Assembly (NCBI GenBank): GCA_034696485.1
Contig: JAQIWT010001266.1
Coordinates: forward strand, 1-11,604
DNA: 11,604 nt
From: Isohypsibius dastychi
Taxonomy: Eukaryota; Tardigrada; Eutardigrada; Parachela; Isohypsibiidae
Reading direction: 5' to 3'
The translations under genes and the position numbers were made by a program. The notes beneath the pieces were generated by a model that ran no database searches, was not told where the DNA came from, and worked only from the letters and a program-made list of their open reading frames with translations. Shown piece after piece: positions 1-7,707 of the stretch. The number at the start of each line of letters is the position of its first letter. Position 1 is the stretch's first letter.

Positions 1-42
1 CGTTTTTATCAGTGACGTTTCAAATAAGAAATGATTCAATTT
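1..42 (-). CDS. Possible next TAB1 exon, cut by the window edge
   Basis: After the exon ending at 126 the reading phase is 0. A 3' splice site GTCGCAG ending at 43 would open a 14-codon in-frame stretch (K L N H F L F ...) to the window edge, with an 83-nt intron. The better-looking TTTTCAG a few bases earlier gives a stop after five codons in that phase. The translated residues are not convincingly like the conserved VKRIHSD...DMTLLVR stretch of TAB1, so this call rests on splice phase alone. Confidence 0.3.
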
Positions 43-125
43 CTGCGACAATTCTGAAAATCAAGTATAGAAAAATGTGCATTTCAAACAGTATAAACAT
101 AGTTCAAACAGTTTTCGTTAACTAC

Positions 126-2035
126 CTCGTTGAGCACGGCGTTCGCAACATCATGAAGGGATTGATCTGAATTTAAATGGGTCGCGATTACGCGGGCAAT
201 ATCAGCTTCCACATTTTCAGATCCAGTGCACTCCCACCACGTTCTGAAAAATGAAAATCTTTTGCTCGCAAATCCGGAACAGCGTGATAACAGTAACGTG
301 CACTAATAAAATTTCGCTAAACCTTGACAGAACAGAATATGTTTGGCTGAAACTTCTTACGTCACGCGAATCTCCTTGTAAGTTTGACGCGAATGACATG
401 ATTACGGCACTTCTGCTTCATCGACCAAAACTTAATCCAAATCCAAAAATATAGTGAGCTGTTGAAGTTTCAACACTTATTATTTTCGGATTTTTGCGAA
501 ATGTTCGTGCGTACAACTAACTTCTGCAGCAAGATTGGTGTTGTCAAGACTCACGTTTTAATATTTTTTTAGCCCCAAAAATATGGCACTGCTGCACAGG
601 AATTATCGAAACTTACTTGTATAGTCCACTTGACATGAGGTAGACAAAGCCCGGGGTCGCCTGACTCACCGGTATGCCACCAACAATTTCTGGCTCACAA
701 ATAATAGGTGATGAAACCGAATTTCTGCCAAAACATCAGAAATAAGGTCATTAACAGCTGCAACGAAATGACTCAGTTGTCAGTACTACCTGAGGATATC
801 AAAACTTTGATAGTATTTCTTCAACGCGTAATTTCCAATGCATCGCGTTAGCTTCAAGGCTTGTGATCTCCGAAGTTTATCGACATCCAGGCCGAGCATC
901 GACAATCGCAGCGTCTCGTCATCGCTGTCAATATTGTGCAAGATACTGACTGGACGAATCTTGAGGACGCCATCGGGGCTAAGCTGACAAAGAACAGCCA
1001 CTGAGTCACCTACAACAAAATTAAATGCGCTTGTTAATCACAGGTGCGAATTAAACAAGCGAATTTTGCGCCAATAACTTACCGCAACTGGCAAAAAACA
1101 GTTTCCCATGGCAGAAAACAGACATGACCGCTGTCGTTCCTCCCGAATAATGTTCATTCTTGACGTCGGGGCTTCCGTTGACGGTGACATTTCGGGAGAG
1201 AAATACTGAACTGGCGCTTTCTTCCAGACTGTCGAAGAATTTCTCCTCCACCATATGGAAAGCGTTTGCAATGACGGTGTGGACTTCTTCATCGTCAATC
1301 GGAGCTGGAAAAACCAACATAGAAAACACAGAAAAGTAGAAAAAAAATACTGAACAAAATAAGCTTATTTAAACAAAACTTTTCAAAAATTTATCATAAA
1401 AATGATAGTGGACCAGAACGCAGTCAAAAGAAGTAAATATCATTTCTTTAAAACCAAAACACCAGATATGAAAAATCGAATTTCACGAGTATTTAGATGA
1501 AATTATTTGGCAGTCGTAATGAACGTGTTGTGAGATGACGCACCTTCAAGTTGCCCCAAAAGAAGCTCCAGAGGAAACTGCTGGGAGGCAAACTGGGAGG
1601 CTTTTGAGCCGTCATGTCCATCGAAGATGCAATACAGATGAATGTCGTTCACCCTAAAATACAGAATAAAACTTCGAAATCGGTCAGAATACACAAAGGA
1701 ACTGAGGCGGCTATTTATTGAGAATTAAACAAATAAAACAAGGGTTCGTGGCATGCAACAGAAGCAAATGATCAAGATAAACTCACCTGTAGCTAATTAC
1801 TCTGTCTTCATCTTCCCCATCTTCCATTGTAAAGTGCGCTCCATCGCCACGGTACAGGCATTTCCGAGTCGAGCCGATTCCCGCTTCTTCGGACCATTTG
1901 ATATCAATAATGCTTCGCCCATCCTGAAATCCACAATTCACGTTTGTAAATCCATAAGCGTAAATCGTCCACGTTCAAATCAAAAATAAGCACTCAGTAA
2001 CATCTTACCATATTGTTTTCCATAAAACCAGACAT
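126..2035 (-). CDS. TAB1: TAB1, TAK1-activating PP2C-like pseudophosphatase (5' part, seven exons)
   Basis: TAB1 binds and activates the kinase TAK1 (MAP3K7) in TGF-beta, p38 and NF-kB signalling through a PP2C fold that is catalytically dead in vertebrates. Exons in coding order: 2035-2009, 1923-1787, 1653-1544, 1304-1083, 1009-790, 724-617, 243-126. All junctions are GT-AG and keep phase over 314 codons. Family signatures: FDGHDG (residues 65-70) followed by LLLGQLE, as in human TAB1; SGGTTAV (145-151); FASCGDS (162-168); TLRLSMLGLD, matching the human ELFRLSQLGLD region; YLMSSGLYK (267-275), matching human MSEGLYK. The start at 2035 has a purine at -3 and an in-frame stop upstream, with no ATG between. 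The gene runs off the left edge: the last part of the PP2C domain and the TAK1-binding C-terminus are missing. Introns are 65-373 nt; I see nothing else in the 373-nt one (244-616). Divergent to WASHC2. Confidence 0.9.
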
Positions 2036-2262
2036 TACGGCGATGTGATGCTTGAGCAGACAAGATTCTCCTGTGTGCCCAAATAAGGCACTAGCAGAGC
2101 AGCTATCGAATTCCTGTCATGAAACAGAGCGATTCATCCGACGATCTTTCACAGCTCCTTCCGTTCCGTTATGACATTTTTCACCGTCCCGTTAATCCAC
2201 ACGTCGTTCCTCGATTCGTATCAAACTGCAGCGAAAACAAAATCGGCAATACGTACAAATAC

Positions 2263-2431
2263 ATTATAGACATTGCAGTTCGGTGGCGAACCCTGATCAG
2301 CTATCCGATCAGTCAGCAAAAATCGCGATTGTGCTGACTGACTAGACAGGATCAGCTGCGCGAGTTCAGCTGATTCAGTCCAGTTTTAGGGTGACTGATT
2401 GGTCCAAATCGCGAACTGCAATGTCTATAAT
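2263..2431. mobile_element. MITE-like element with 20-bp terminal inverted repeats
   Basis: The 20 bases at 2263-2282 (ATTATAGACATTGCAGTTCG) are repeated exactly in inverted orientation at 2412-2431. Inside there are further inverted repeats: a 10-bp stem (2309-2318 with 2332-2341) around a 13-nt loop, and ATCAGCTG/CAGCTGAT (2351-2358 with 2367-2374). There is no coding capacity for a transposase. The size, perfect ends and nested palindromes fit a non-autonomous DNA transposon. The ends run through TA-rich sequence (TTATA...TATAA), so a TA target duplication typical of Tc1/mariner relatives is possible, but the boundary is ambiguous and the superfamily is not assigned. Confidence 0.65.
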
Positions 2432-2571
2432 AAATGTCATAACATAAACCAAGAACAGAGATACGAGAAATGATTCATCGACTGTGATTCACCGATCAAA
2501 TTTCTACTGGTGAAAACCGGGAAGCGAAGCTTCCGTAGTCCGTACGCTCTCCGCTTCATTCGAGCGGGGTC

Positions 2572-2607
2572 GCAGGGGTGGTTGTTGACGTAAGGGGGGG
2601 GGGGGTC
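2572..2607 (+). repeat. G12 motif upstream of WASHC2 (copy A)
   Basis: Twelve consecutive Gs (2594-2605) are preceded by GTAA and followed by TC, 159 bp before the WASHC2 start codon. The 23 bases ending at the first G match those before the second G12 run (7532-7554) at 17 positions, and the run length and following TC are the same. It may be a regulatory element, part of a dispersed repeat, or a 5' UTR splice donor (GAC|GTAAG) followed by a G run. Confidence 0.6.
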
Positions 2608-2764
2608 CATCCATAGTCAGCTGAAAATTTAGAAAAGTAGCACGACGAAAACATCCTCAAAACAAAACCAGCACCACTTCATTGCTGGGCTGGCGAGTTA
2701 TTTTTCTAATTGTTTATCGAACGTGGTTCGACGTATCATCCAAGATTTTGATGTTCATTATACG

Positions 2765-5700
2765 ATGGGTTCAGGTGGCGAGAGTACAAACGGGTTGAAA
2801 GAATTGTACCCTCATTCATCGAAATGGACGCTGGCGCAAGATTCTTCTTTGGCAGAGTATTTGGAACGTAAGAAATGAAATGGAAACTAGCCTACTTGGA
2901 CTTGAACAGGGTTTACCTTCAACGCATTTCTTGATTGCAGAATTTTGCAAGCGTGTCGTAGCGAAAGCAGAGTCTACAAAAAAGGATATCCAGACAACTT
3001 CGCACGATTCCGAAAATTGTCGAATACGTCTTCAATCATGCATAAGTTCATTCAACATGCTCTCGAATATCCAGTTCATGGAAAGCCGAGTTCGGGATGA
3101 AGAAGCTACACCCAGAAATGCTGTACAAACCGAGTCGCCGGAAACGAACAATCCTCCCGAAACTCCTGAAAACAGAAAATGGAGAGAGGTATGTTTACAT
3201 TTTCTTTTACGCTTTTTCTCAGCAGAAGCATTTTGATCGTTTTGGATTGAAAAATTACCAGAGATTTAGTTGAAAACACAAGTTTTGTCTTAGGGTTGAT
3301 TTTTTGTTATTTTTTCAACATTATTTTCCGTTGTTAACAGCTGAAGGAAACTGTGATCTTGACGAAAGCTGTGGTTGAAAATGCTTTTGACGTGGTGGAG
3401 GTGAATGTTGATGATAGTGACGACGAGGATATTACGCCCACCAAAAGAACATTCCGCGATGCCAAGGATCCTTATCTAAGAAGACCACTTCCATATCTAA
3501 TCGGATCTGATGAATTCAACCGTGATAAATATGTCGGTCTGAAACTCAAAGCGGACGAACAACCGCAAGATAACACGGATGACGTTCTCATCTTGACTCC
3601 TAATCTGGATGATATTTTGGTTCCTGCTCATGCGAATCGATCTAGAACTGGCACCTTGTTACCTTCCGGTCAAGAAAGTCCAAATTTCGGCGGAAGTCGG
3701 CAGTCGCTGAATGATGGTTTTACTGCAGCGTCACCAGCCTTCCCGAAAATCAGTCGCAAGCCTACAACTGTGATAAGTTCCAGTGATTCAGAAGATGAAA
3801 AAGATATCTTTTCTTCCAAACCCGTGATGCCGTCAAATAATTCCAAGTCTGCCCTCAGCTCGTCGACTGATATTTCGGATCTTGCCTCCCGAACAAGATC
3901 GGCTTCGCAGAACAGCTCCAACAGTTCGACTGTACGTATTTACGGTTGGTTTGCATTTTGTAAAGTTTCCCACTACTGGAAACAGTGTATTACCTTGTTA
4001 TAAATTCATTTTATTATATTTTCTGTTCTATTTATTAAAGGGTTTTGTTTTTGATTTTTTGATTGATTTATTTGTCGATCGCACTTTTTTCCTTTTCAGG
4101 CTCAGAAGCAGACGAAGTCGTTGTTCGATGATGACGATGAAGAAAGTGATTTATTCAGCACTGCTAAAATAAAGCCGCTGATCGCAACACGACCAGCCAA
4201 AACCGTCCCTGTTGTCAAAAGTGACGATGAGCCAAAGCCAGCTAAGCCGGTGGCGCCAACTCGACCAGCTGTGGACTCTAAACAGAAGTCCTCTTTGTTT
4301 GACGAGGATGACGACGAAGAAAGCAGCATCTTTGCACCACCTAGACCAAGTGCGGTTTCTGCTCCGAAAGGGATGATGTCGGAACTTGCGAAGAAGATCG
4401 GTGCACCAAATCCATTTCGTTTGGGAACAACTGACTCTGGAGCTCTGCCGGACCCTGTTACGGAAACCCCAGAGAAACAGAATACGAAAGCCCCGGAAGT
4501 GAGTTCTCGGTCGGTTGTGAAGCCGGTGAAGAAGTCAACGCTGTTTGATGACGAGGAAGATGATGAATTATTCAGTGCTTTAAAACCGCCGGCGAAACTT
4601 ATCAAACCGCAAGCACCTGCTAGAATGCCTAATTTGGATTTGAACAATGAAACATCAAATCCATCTGATAACTTAAAATCGGTCACTACGACATTGCCAT
4701 TTGACAATGCTGAAATCGCTCCGTAAGTTGTCGCCCATCTGTTATTGCGAAGATGTACAGAAGTATTTTATCGGTGACGTGTTTTCAGGACCCCGAAGTC
4801 TCGCGCAAATTCGCAAAATGGTGTATCAGATACACCCAAATTGGCACCTGCCCCGCTTGCCAGAGCGCCTGTTGTAACAAAGCCGAAAGCTTCGATTTTC
4901 GAAGACGATGATGGTGATGACATATTTAGTGCTGCTCCGAAGAAACCGACCAAACCAAATCCTGTGCTTCCGCAGTCCGTCCCTGTTCTGCCAGCTGTTG
5001 TTCCGTCTAGTGAGAAACCATCGGCTGCGTCTCGGAAGAAAGTTCAGAGCAGCCTTTTCGACGAGGAAGACGATGATTTGTTCAGTGTTCCAAAGGTCAC
5101 GAAAACCAAGCCTGCTGATGCAGTGTCAGCAGGCGTGCAATTTTCGATAAATGACTCAAAACAGGAATCTGCACCACCGAAAGATTCATCCTCCCTGCCG
5201 TTAGCACAAGATTTGCCGGTCGATTTTGGATCTGACCAAAATGTGAGAACTGCGACCACACAGAGCCAGCTAGAACCGACCAAAGTCGAAGCTAAGCCAG
5301 AGGTTACTGTTGTCTCCAAGAAAGCTGCCCTCTTTGACGATGAAGAAGACGGTGATCTGTTTTCGGTAAAGAAACCGATACCTACTTTCCAACCAACTCA
5401 GGCGCCTGTTGTGTCTGAGAAAAACGATGAAGCTCTGTCGGCGCCACCACGGAAAGAAGTTACGCCAGTAGAAGACGTGAAACCTGTTAGACATATCGAT
5501 GTGAAAATTGCAGAGATGATTGACCCGTGGGCAAGTGATGACAGTGATCTTCCTCAGCTGGAGCCACCGCCTAAAACCGCACCCGCCGCGCTACACGGTC
5601 CGATGAAATGGAAACTTCCAGGTCTGGTGAAGATTGAAGAGTCAGGTATGTGCCCCTTTATTACGAAAATGTTTTTTTACGCTATATAACCAGTATATGA

Positions 5701-7169
5701 TAGTTTCCCCGCCAAATTCGCCGATTGAATCTAGTGCCACTGTCAGTTCTTCAGTAAGCCCGAGCAAACCGAATGATGGTGAGAATTTGTCCATTTGAGA
5801 TATGCCGGTCGCAGAACATCAGTCTGTTGTTACAGAAGCAGTCGCGATTACTGAACCACTTGTTGCTGAGCCGGAAGTGGCGAAAGCTGCTCCAGCGCCA
5901 GTTCCGCGTCGTCGAGTTTCTCCGAAAAAGCCCGCGGTTACAGAAATTTCAGTCACCGTCGTCGTTGATGATATTTTTTCACAGCTGATTCCGCCGGCGG
6001 AAGTGGCCTCCGAAACAAACTCGGAGTTTGCGGAAACCCAACCTAAAAAGAAGGAAGTTCCGCTTGTGCAGAAAACAATCCCATTCGTACCGGAAATGAC
6101 ACTGGACAGTGAGCCCGAGAAGGAAGTCGAAAAGCCCCAACCACCTGTTGCCACTCGTCGCCAACCTGCGAAACGAGCTAAAGTTAGAACGGCCAGTATC
6201 ATCAGTGCTACAGAATTTTCCTCGGAGATATCCGACGAAGTCAAAGTTGCCTCTCCGTTGAATGCACATGAGCCAATTTCACACTCTCCTCGTCCTCCTC
6301 ATAAGCAAGTTGAAGAAAGCCGAGAACTGGCAGATATGAGTGAAAAACCAGCTGTACCGGAAGTGCGGGAGAAATTCAATTCAGCCAAGCCGGTGGAATT
6401 GAAGACGGAGGAAGGACTTTCCGGATTTCTGTTTTCCGGTGGCTTCACCGATCTTCTTGGCGGATCAGAGATGCGACCATCTGGATTATTCGACAATCCA
6501 GTACCGACGAATAATGTCTCTCGCTCAGAGACACCACCAGATCTTGACCGGAAGTCGTTCGAAGCCGAAGCAGCAGCGCCGTTTGCTTTCCAGGAGCCAC
6601 CCTCATTGCCGGTTGCTTCACCAGAGCCGCCACCGTTGTCGTTTGTTTCTCAGGAGCCACCACCAATGTCATCAAAATCGTCATCACTAAGTGGTTCCAT
6701 GACATCTTTGAAAAAACGTGGTGGATCGATTTTTGAAGACAACGACTCCGACGAAGATCTCTTTGGGAAATCACAGATTAAAGTTCCACTTTCTGTTGCT
6801 GTTAAACAAGCTCCTACAGTTCTGCCACCAGTGAAAAAGACGTCGTTTTTGGATAATGGTGATAGAAGTTATTCCAGACCATCGGCTGCGGAAGTGACCT
6901 TTGATCCTCTGAATGTCCCGCCCGAAATTCCAGATGATATTACGGTTCCGAAATCCAGCTCTTCCGCCGTCAAGTCTTCCAGCTCGAAAACCAGCGGGAA
7001 AAGTACGTTGTTCATTGAAAGTGATAGTGAGGAAGATTTGTTCAGCACGCCTTTACCTGGAAAGTCCGGCACGGATAAAGTGGAGAAATCGAAAGCGAAT
7101 GCACAGCCTGCGAAGAAGAAGCCTACGTTGTTTGATGATGAGAGCGACGATGACTTGTTCGGCAAGTGA
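2765..7169 (+). CDS. WASHC2: WASH complex subunit 2 (FAM21), seven exons, complete
   Basis: FAM21 is the tail subunit of the WASH complex, the endosomal Arp2/3 activator. Its head assembles with the other subunits; its long disordered tail binds retromer VPS35 and other partners through repeated L-F-acidic-L-F motifs. Exons: 2765-2867, 2941-3188, 3341-3931, 4100-4722, 4789-5645, 5704-5778, 5815-7169; total 3852 nt, 1283 residues, in phase throughout. Head evidence: SKWTLAQDSSLAEYLEQ (19-35), FNMLSNIQFMESRVRDEE (72-89) against human FLMLSNTQFIENRVYDEE, and KDPYLRRPLPYLIGS (159-173) against human KDLYIDRPLPYLIGS. The tail has nine canonical LFa motifs starting at residues 322, 380, 462, 558, 611, 703, 1138, 1231 and 1271, plus degenerate ones such as SDSEDEKDIFS near 273. 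A basic stretch at 946-958 resembles the FAM21 CapZ-interacting region only loosely. The start codon is in good context (A at -3, G at +4). The least certain part is the 5646-5814 junction region. Confidence 0.93.
4121..5362 (+). repeat. LFa motif cluster 1 (six acidic repeats in the FAM21 tail)
   Basis: Six copies of [L/I]-F-acidic(6-9)-[L/I]-F lie at 4121-4156, 4295-4333, 4541-4573, 4895-4927, 5054-5083 and 5330-5362, in exons 4 and 5. Each is preceded by a Lys/Ser patch (KxSLF, KASIF, KAALF) and most are followed by Ser. In human FAM21 such motifs bind VPS35 with additive affinity; that role is inferred here. The GAYGAY-rich codons make the opposite strand read as serine-rich open frames, which are artefacts. 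Confidence 0.9.
5704..5778 (+). other. Candidate 75-nt cassette exon of WASHC2
   Basis: This stretch reads as Ser/Pro-rich coding sequence (SPPNSPIESS...) in the frame of its neighbours. It needs a 58-nt intron before it (5646-5703, GTATGT...TAG) and a 36-nt intron after it (5779-5814, GTGAGA...CGCAG). Both borders are phase 1 and the length is a multiple of 3, so skipping it with one 169-nt intron (5646-5814) also keeps the frame. Without the second intron a TGA at 5796-5798 would end the protein. Confidence 0.65.
6579..6668 (+). repeat. Three tandem 30-bp units coding a Pro-rich decapeptide
   Basis: Units 6579-6608, 6609-6638 and 6639-6668 encode PFAFQEPPSL, PVASPEPPPL and SFVSQEPPPM. The common core is EPP plus a hydrophobic residue. 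It lies in the last WASHC2 exon, in the linker between the two clusters of acidic motifs, and looks like a local in-frame expansion of disordered sequence. Confidence 0.8.
6729..7160 (+). repeat. LFa motif cluster 2 (three C-terminal acidic repeats)
   Basis: Three motifs lie at 6729-6764 (IFEDNDSDEDLF), 7008-7043 (LFIESDSEEDLF) and 7128-7160 (LFDDESDDDLF). The last ends three codons before the stop, so the protein finishes on a retromer-type motif. A degenerate copy (SFLDNGD) sits near 6845. They are separated from the first cluster by about 430 residues of Pro/Ser/Glu-rich linker. Confidence 0.9.
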
Positions 7170-7456
7170 GATTTCCGTTCAGCGCATGCTAGATTGTGAT
7201 TTTATAATTTTATTCTAAACATTTTTTCTAGAAATTCCATTTTGCAATCCCGGTACTCAGGTGTTTTGGTTTGTTTATTCGCAGTTGATTCCACATCTTG
7301 GTGTTTGTAATGAACAACTAAATGAAAGTGGTAAAAATCGCGAGACATCATTTTCATGAAACTGATGAACACATAAGTAGAACCCGAATGGATCAACATG
7401 GCTGAATTTCAGACAAATCTTTCAAGCAAGATTAACATCCATTTTTTTAAAGAAAG

Positions 7457-7462
7457 AATAAA
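7457..7462 (+). other. Possible polyadenylation signal of WASHC2
   Basis: AATAAA lies 288 nt past the WASHC2 stop codon and before the next gene. It is the first exact hexamer downstream on the plus strand; use is inferred from position only. Confidence 0.45.
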
Positions 7463-7531
7463 TTCAAGTGAACACCGCAATATGCACGACACACATGTGA
7501 CCGTTGTCCATTCTATTCAGCACCTGTAATG

Positions 7532-7567
7532 GCAGAGGTGGTATTTACAGTAAGGGGGGGGGGGGTC
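7532..7567 (+). repeat. G12 motif upstream of the 7708 gene (copy B)
   Basis: Twelve Gs (7554-7565), again preceded by GTAA and followed by TC, end 142 bp before the start codon at 7708. The leading 23 bases (GCAGAGGTGGT...GTAAG) match copy A at 17 positions without gaps. Both copies are on the sense strand of the gene that follows. Confidence 0.6.
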
Positions 7568-7707
7568 TCTCAGTCTCCAGACAAGCTTGAGCATAAATCC
7601 ACCGCGGTTCGCCGTAATTGTAAACTGCACTGTGCTCTGATATTAATATTAATAATATTAATTAACGTTTTCGACGTACCGAAAACTTAACTGCACTGTA
7701 TTTCCAA

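Larger units (their letters stand above)
2036..2764. other. Divergent intergenic region, TAB1-WASHC2
   Basis: This 729-bp gap lies between the start codons of two genes transcribed away from each other, so it must hold both promoters and 5' UTRs. I see no clear TATA box. It contains the 169-bp inverted-repeat element (2263-2431), a small palindrome GGAAGC-GAA-GCTTCC near 2519-2533 and a 12-G run (2594-2605). A 72-codon open stretch on the plus strand (2119-2337) has no recognisable product and overlaps the repeat element; I do not treat it as a gene. Confidence 0.7.
7170..7707. other. WASHC2 3' flank and 5' flank of the next gene
   Basis: This 538-bp gap holds the presumed WASHC2 3' UTR with an AATAAA at 7457-7462, the second G12 motif (7532-7567) and a short AT palindrome around 7641-7660. 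No open frame in it looks coding. Confidence 0.6.

Noticed and set aside
2119-2337. 72-codon plus-strand open frame in the intergenic region
   Set aside because: No recognisable product, and it runs into the inverted-repeat element.
4102-4707. Long minus-strand open frame rich in serine runs
   Set aside because: It is the complement of the GAY-rich acidic repeats of WASHC2; the plus-strand frame has clear FAM21 similarity. The same applies to the minus frames at 5044-5319, 5819-6244 and 6869-7165.
5779-5799. A 21-nt intron, or TGA read-through, joining 5778 to 5800
   Set aside because: Both keep the frame, but 21 nt is too short for animal splicing, and a 36-nt intron ending at CGCAG (5814) also keeps it and matches the 37-nt intron seen in the next gene.
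7641-7660. AT palindrome around ATTAATATTAAT
   Set aside because: Low-complexity AT sequence; short palindromes of this kind are expected by chance.
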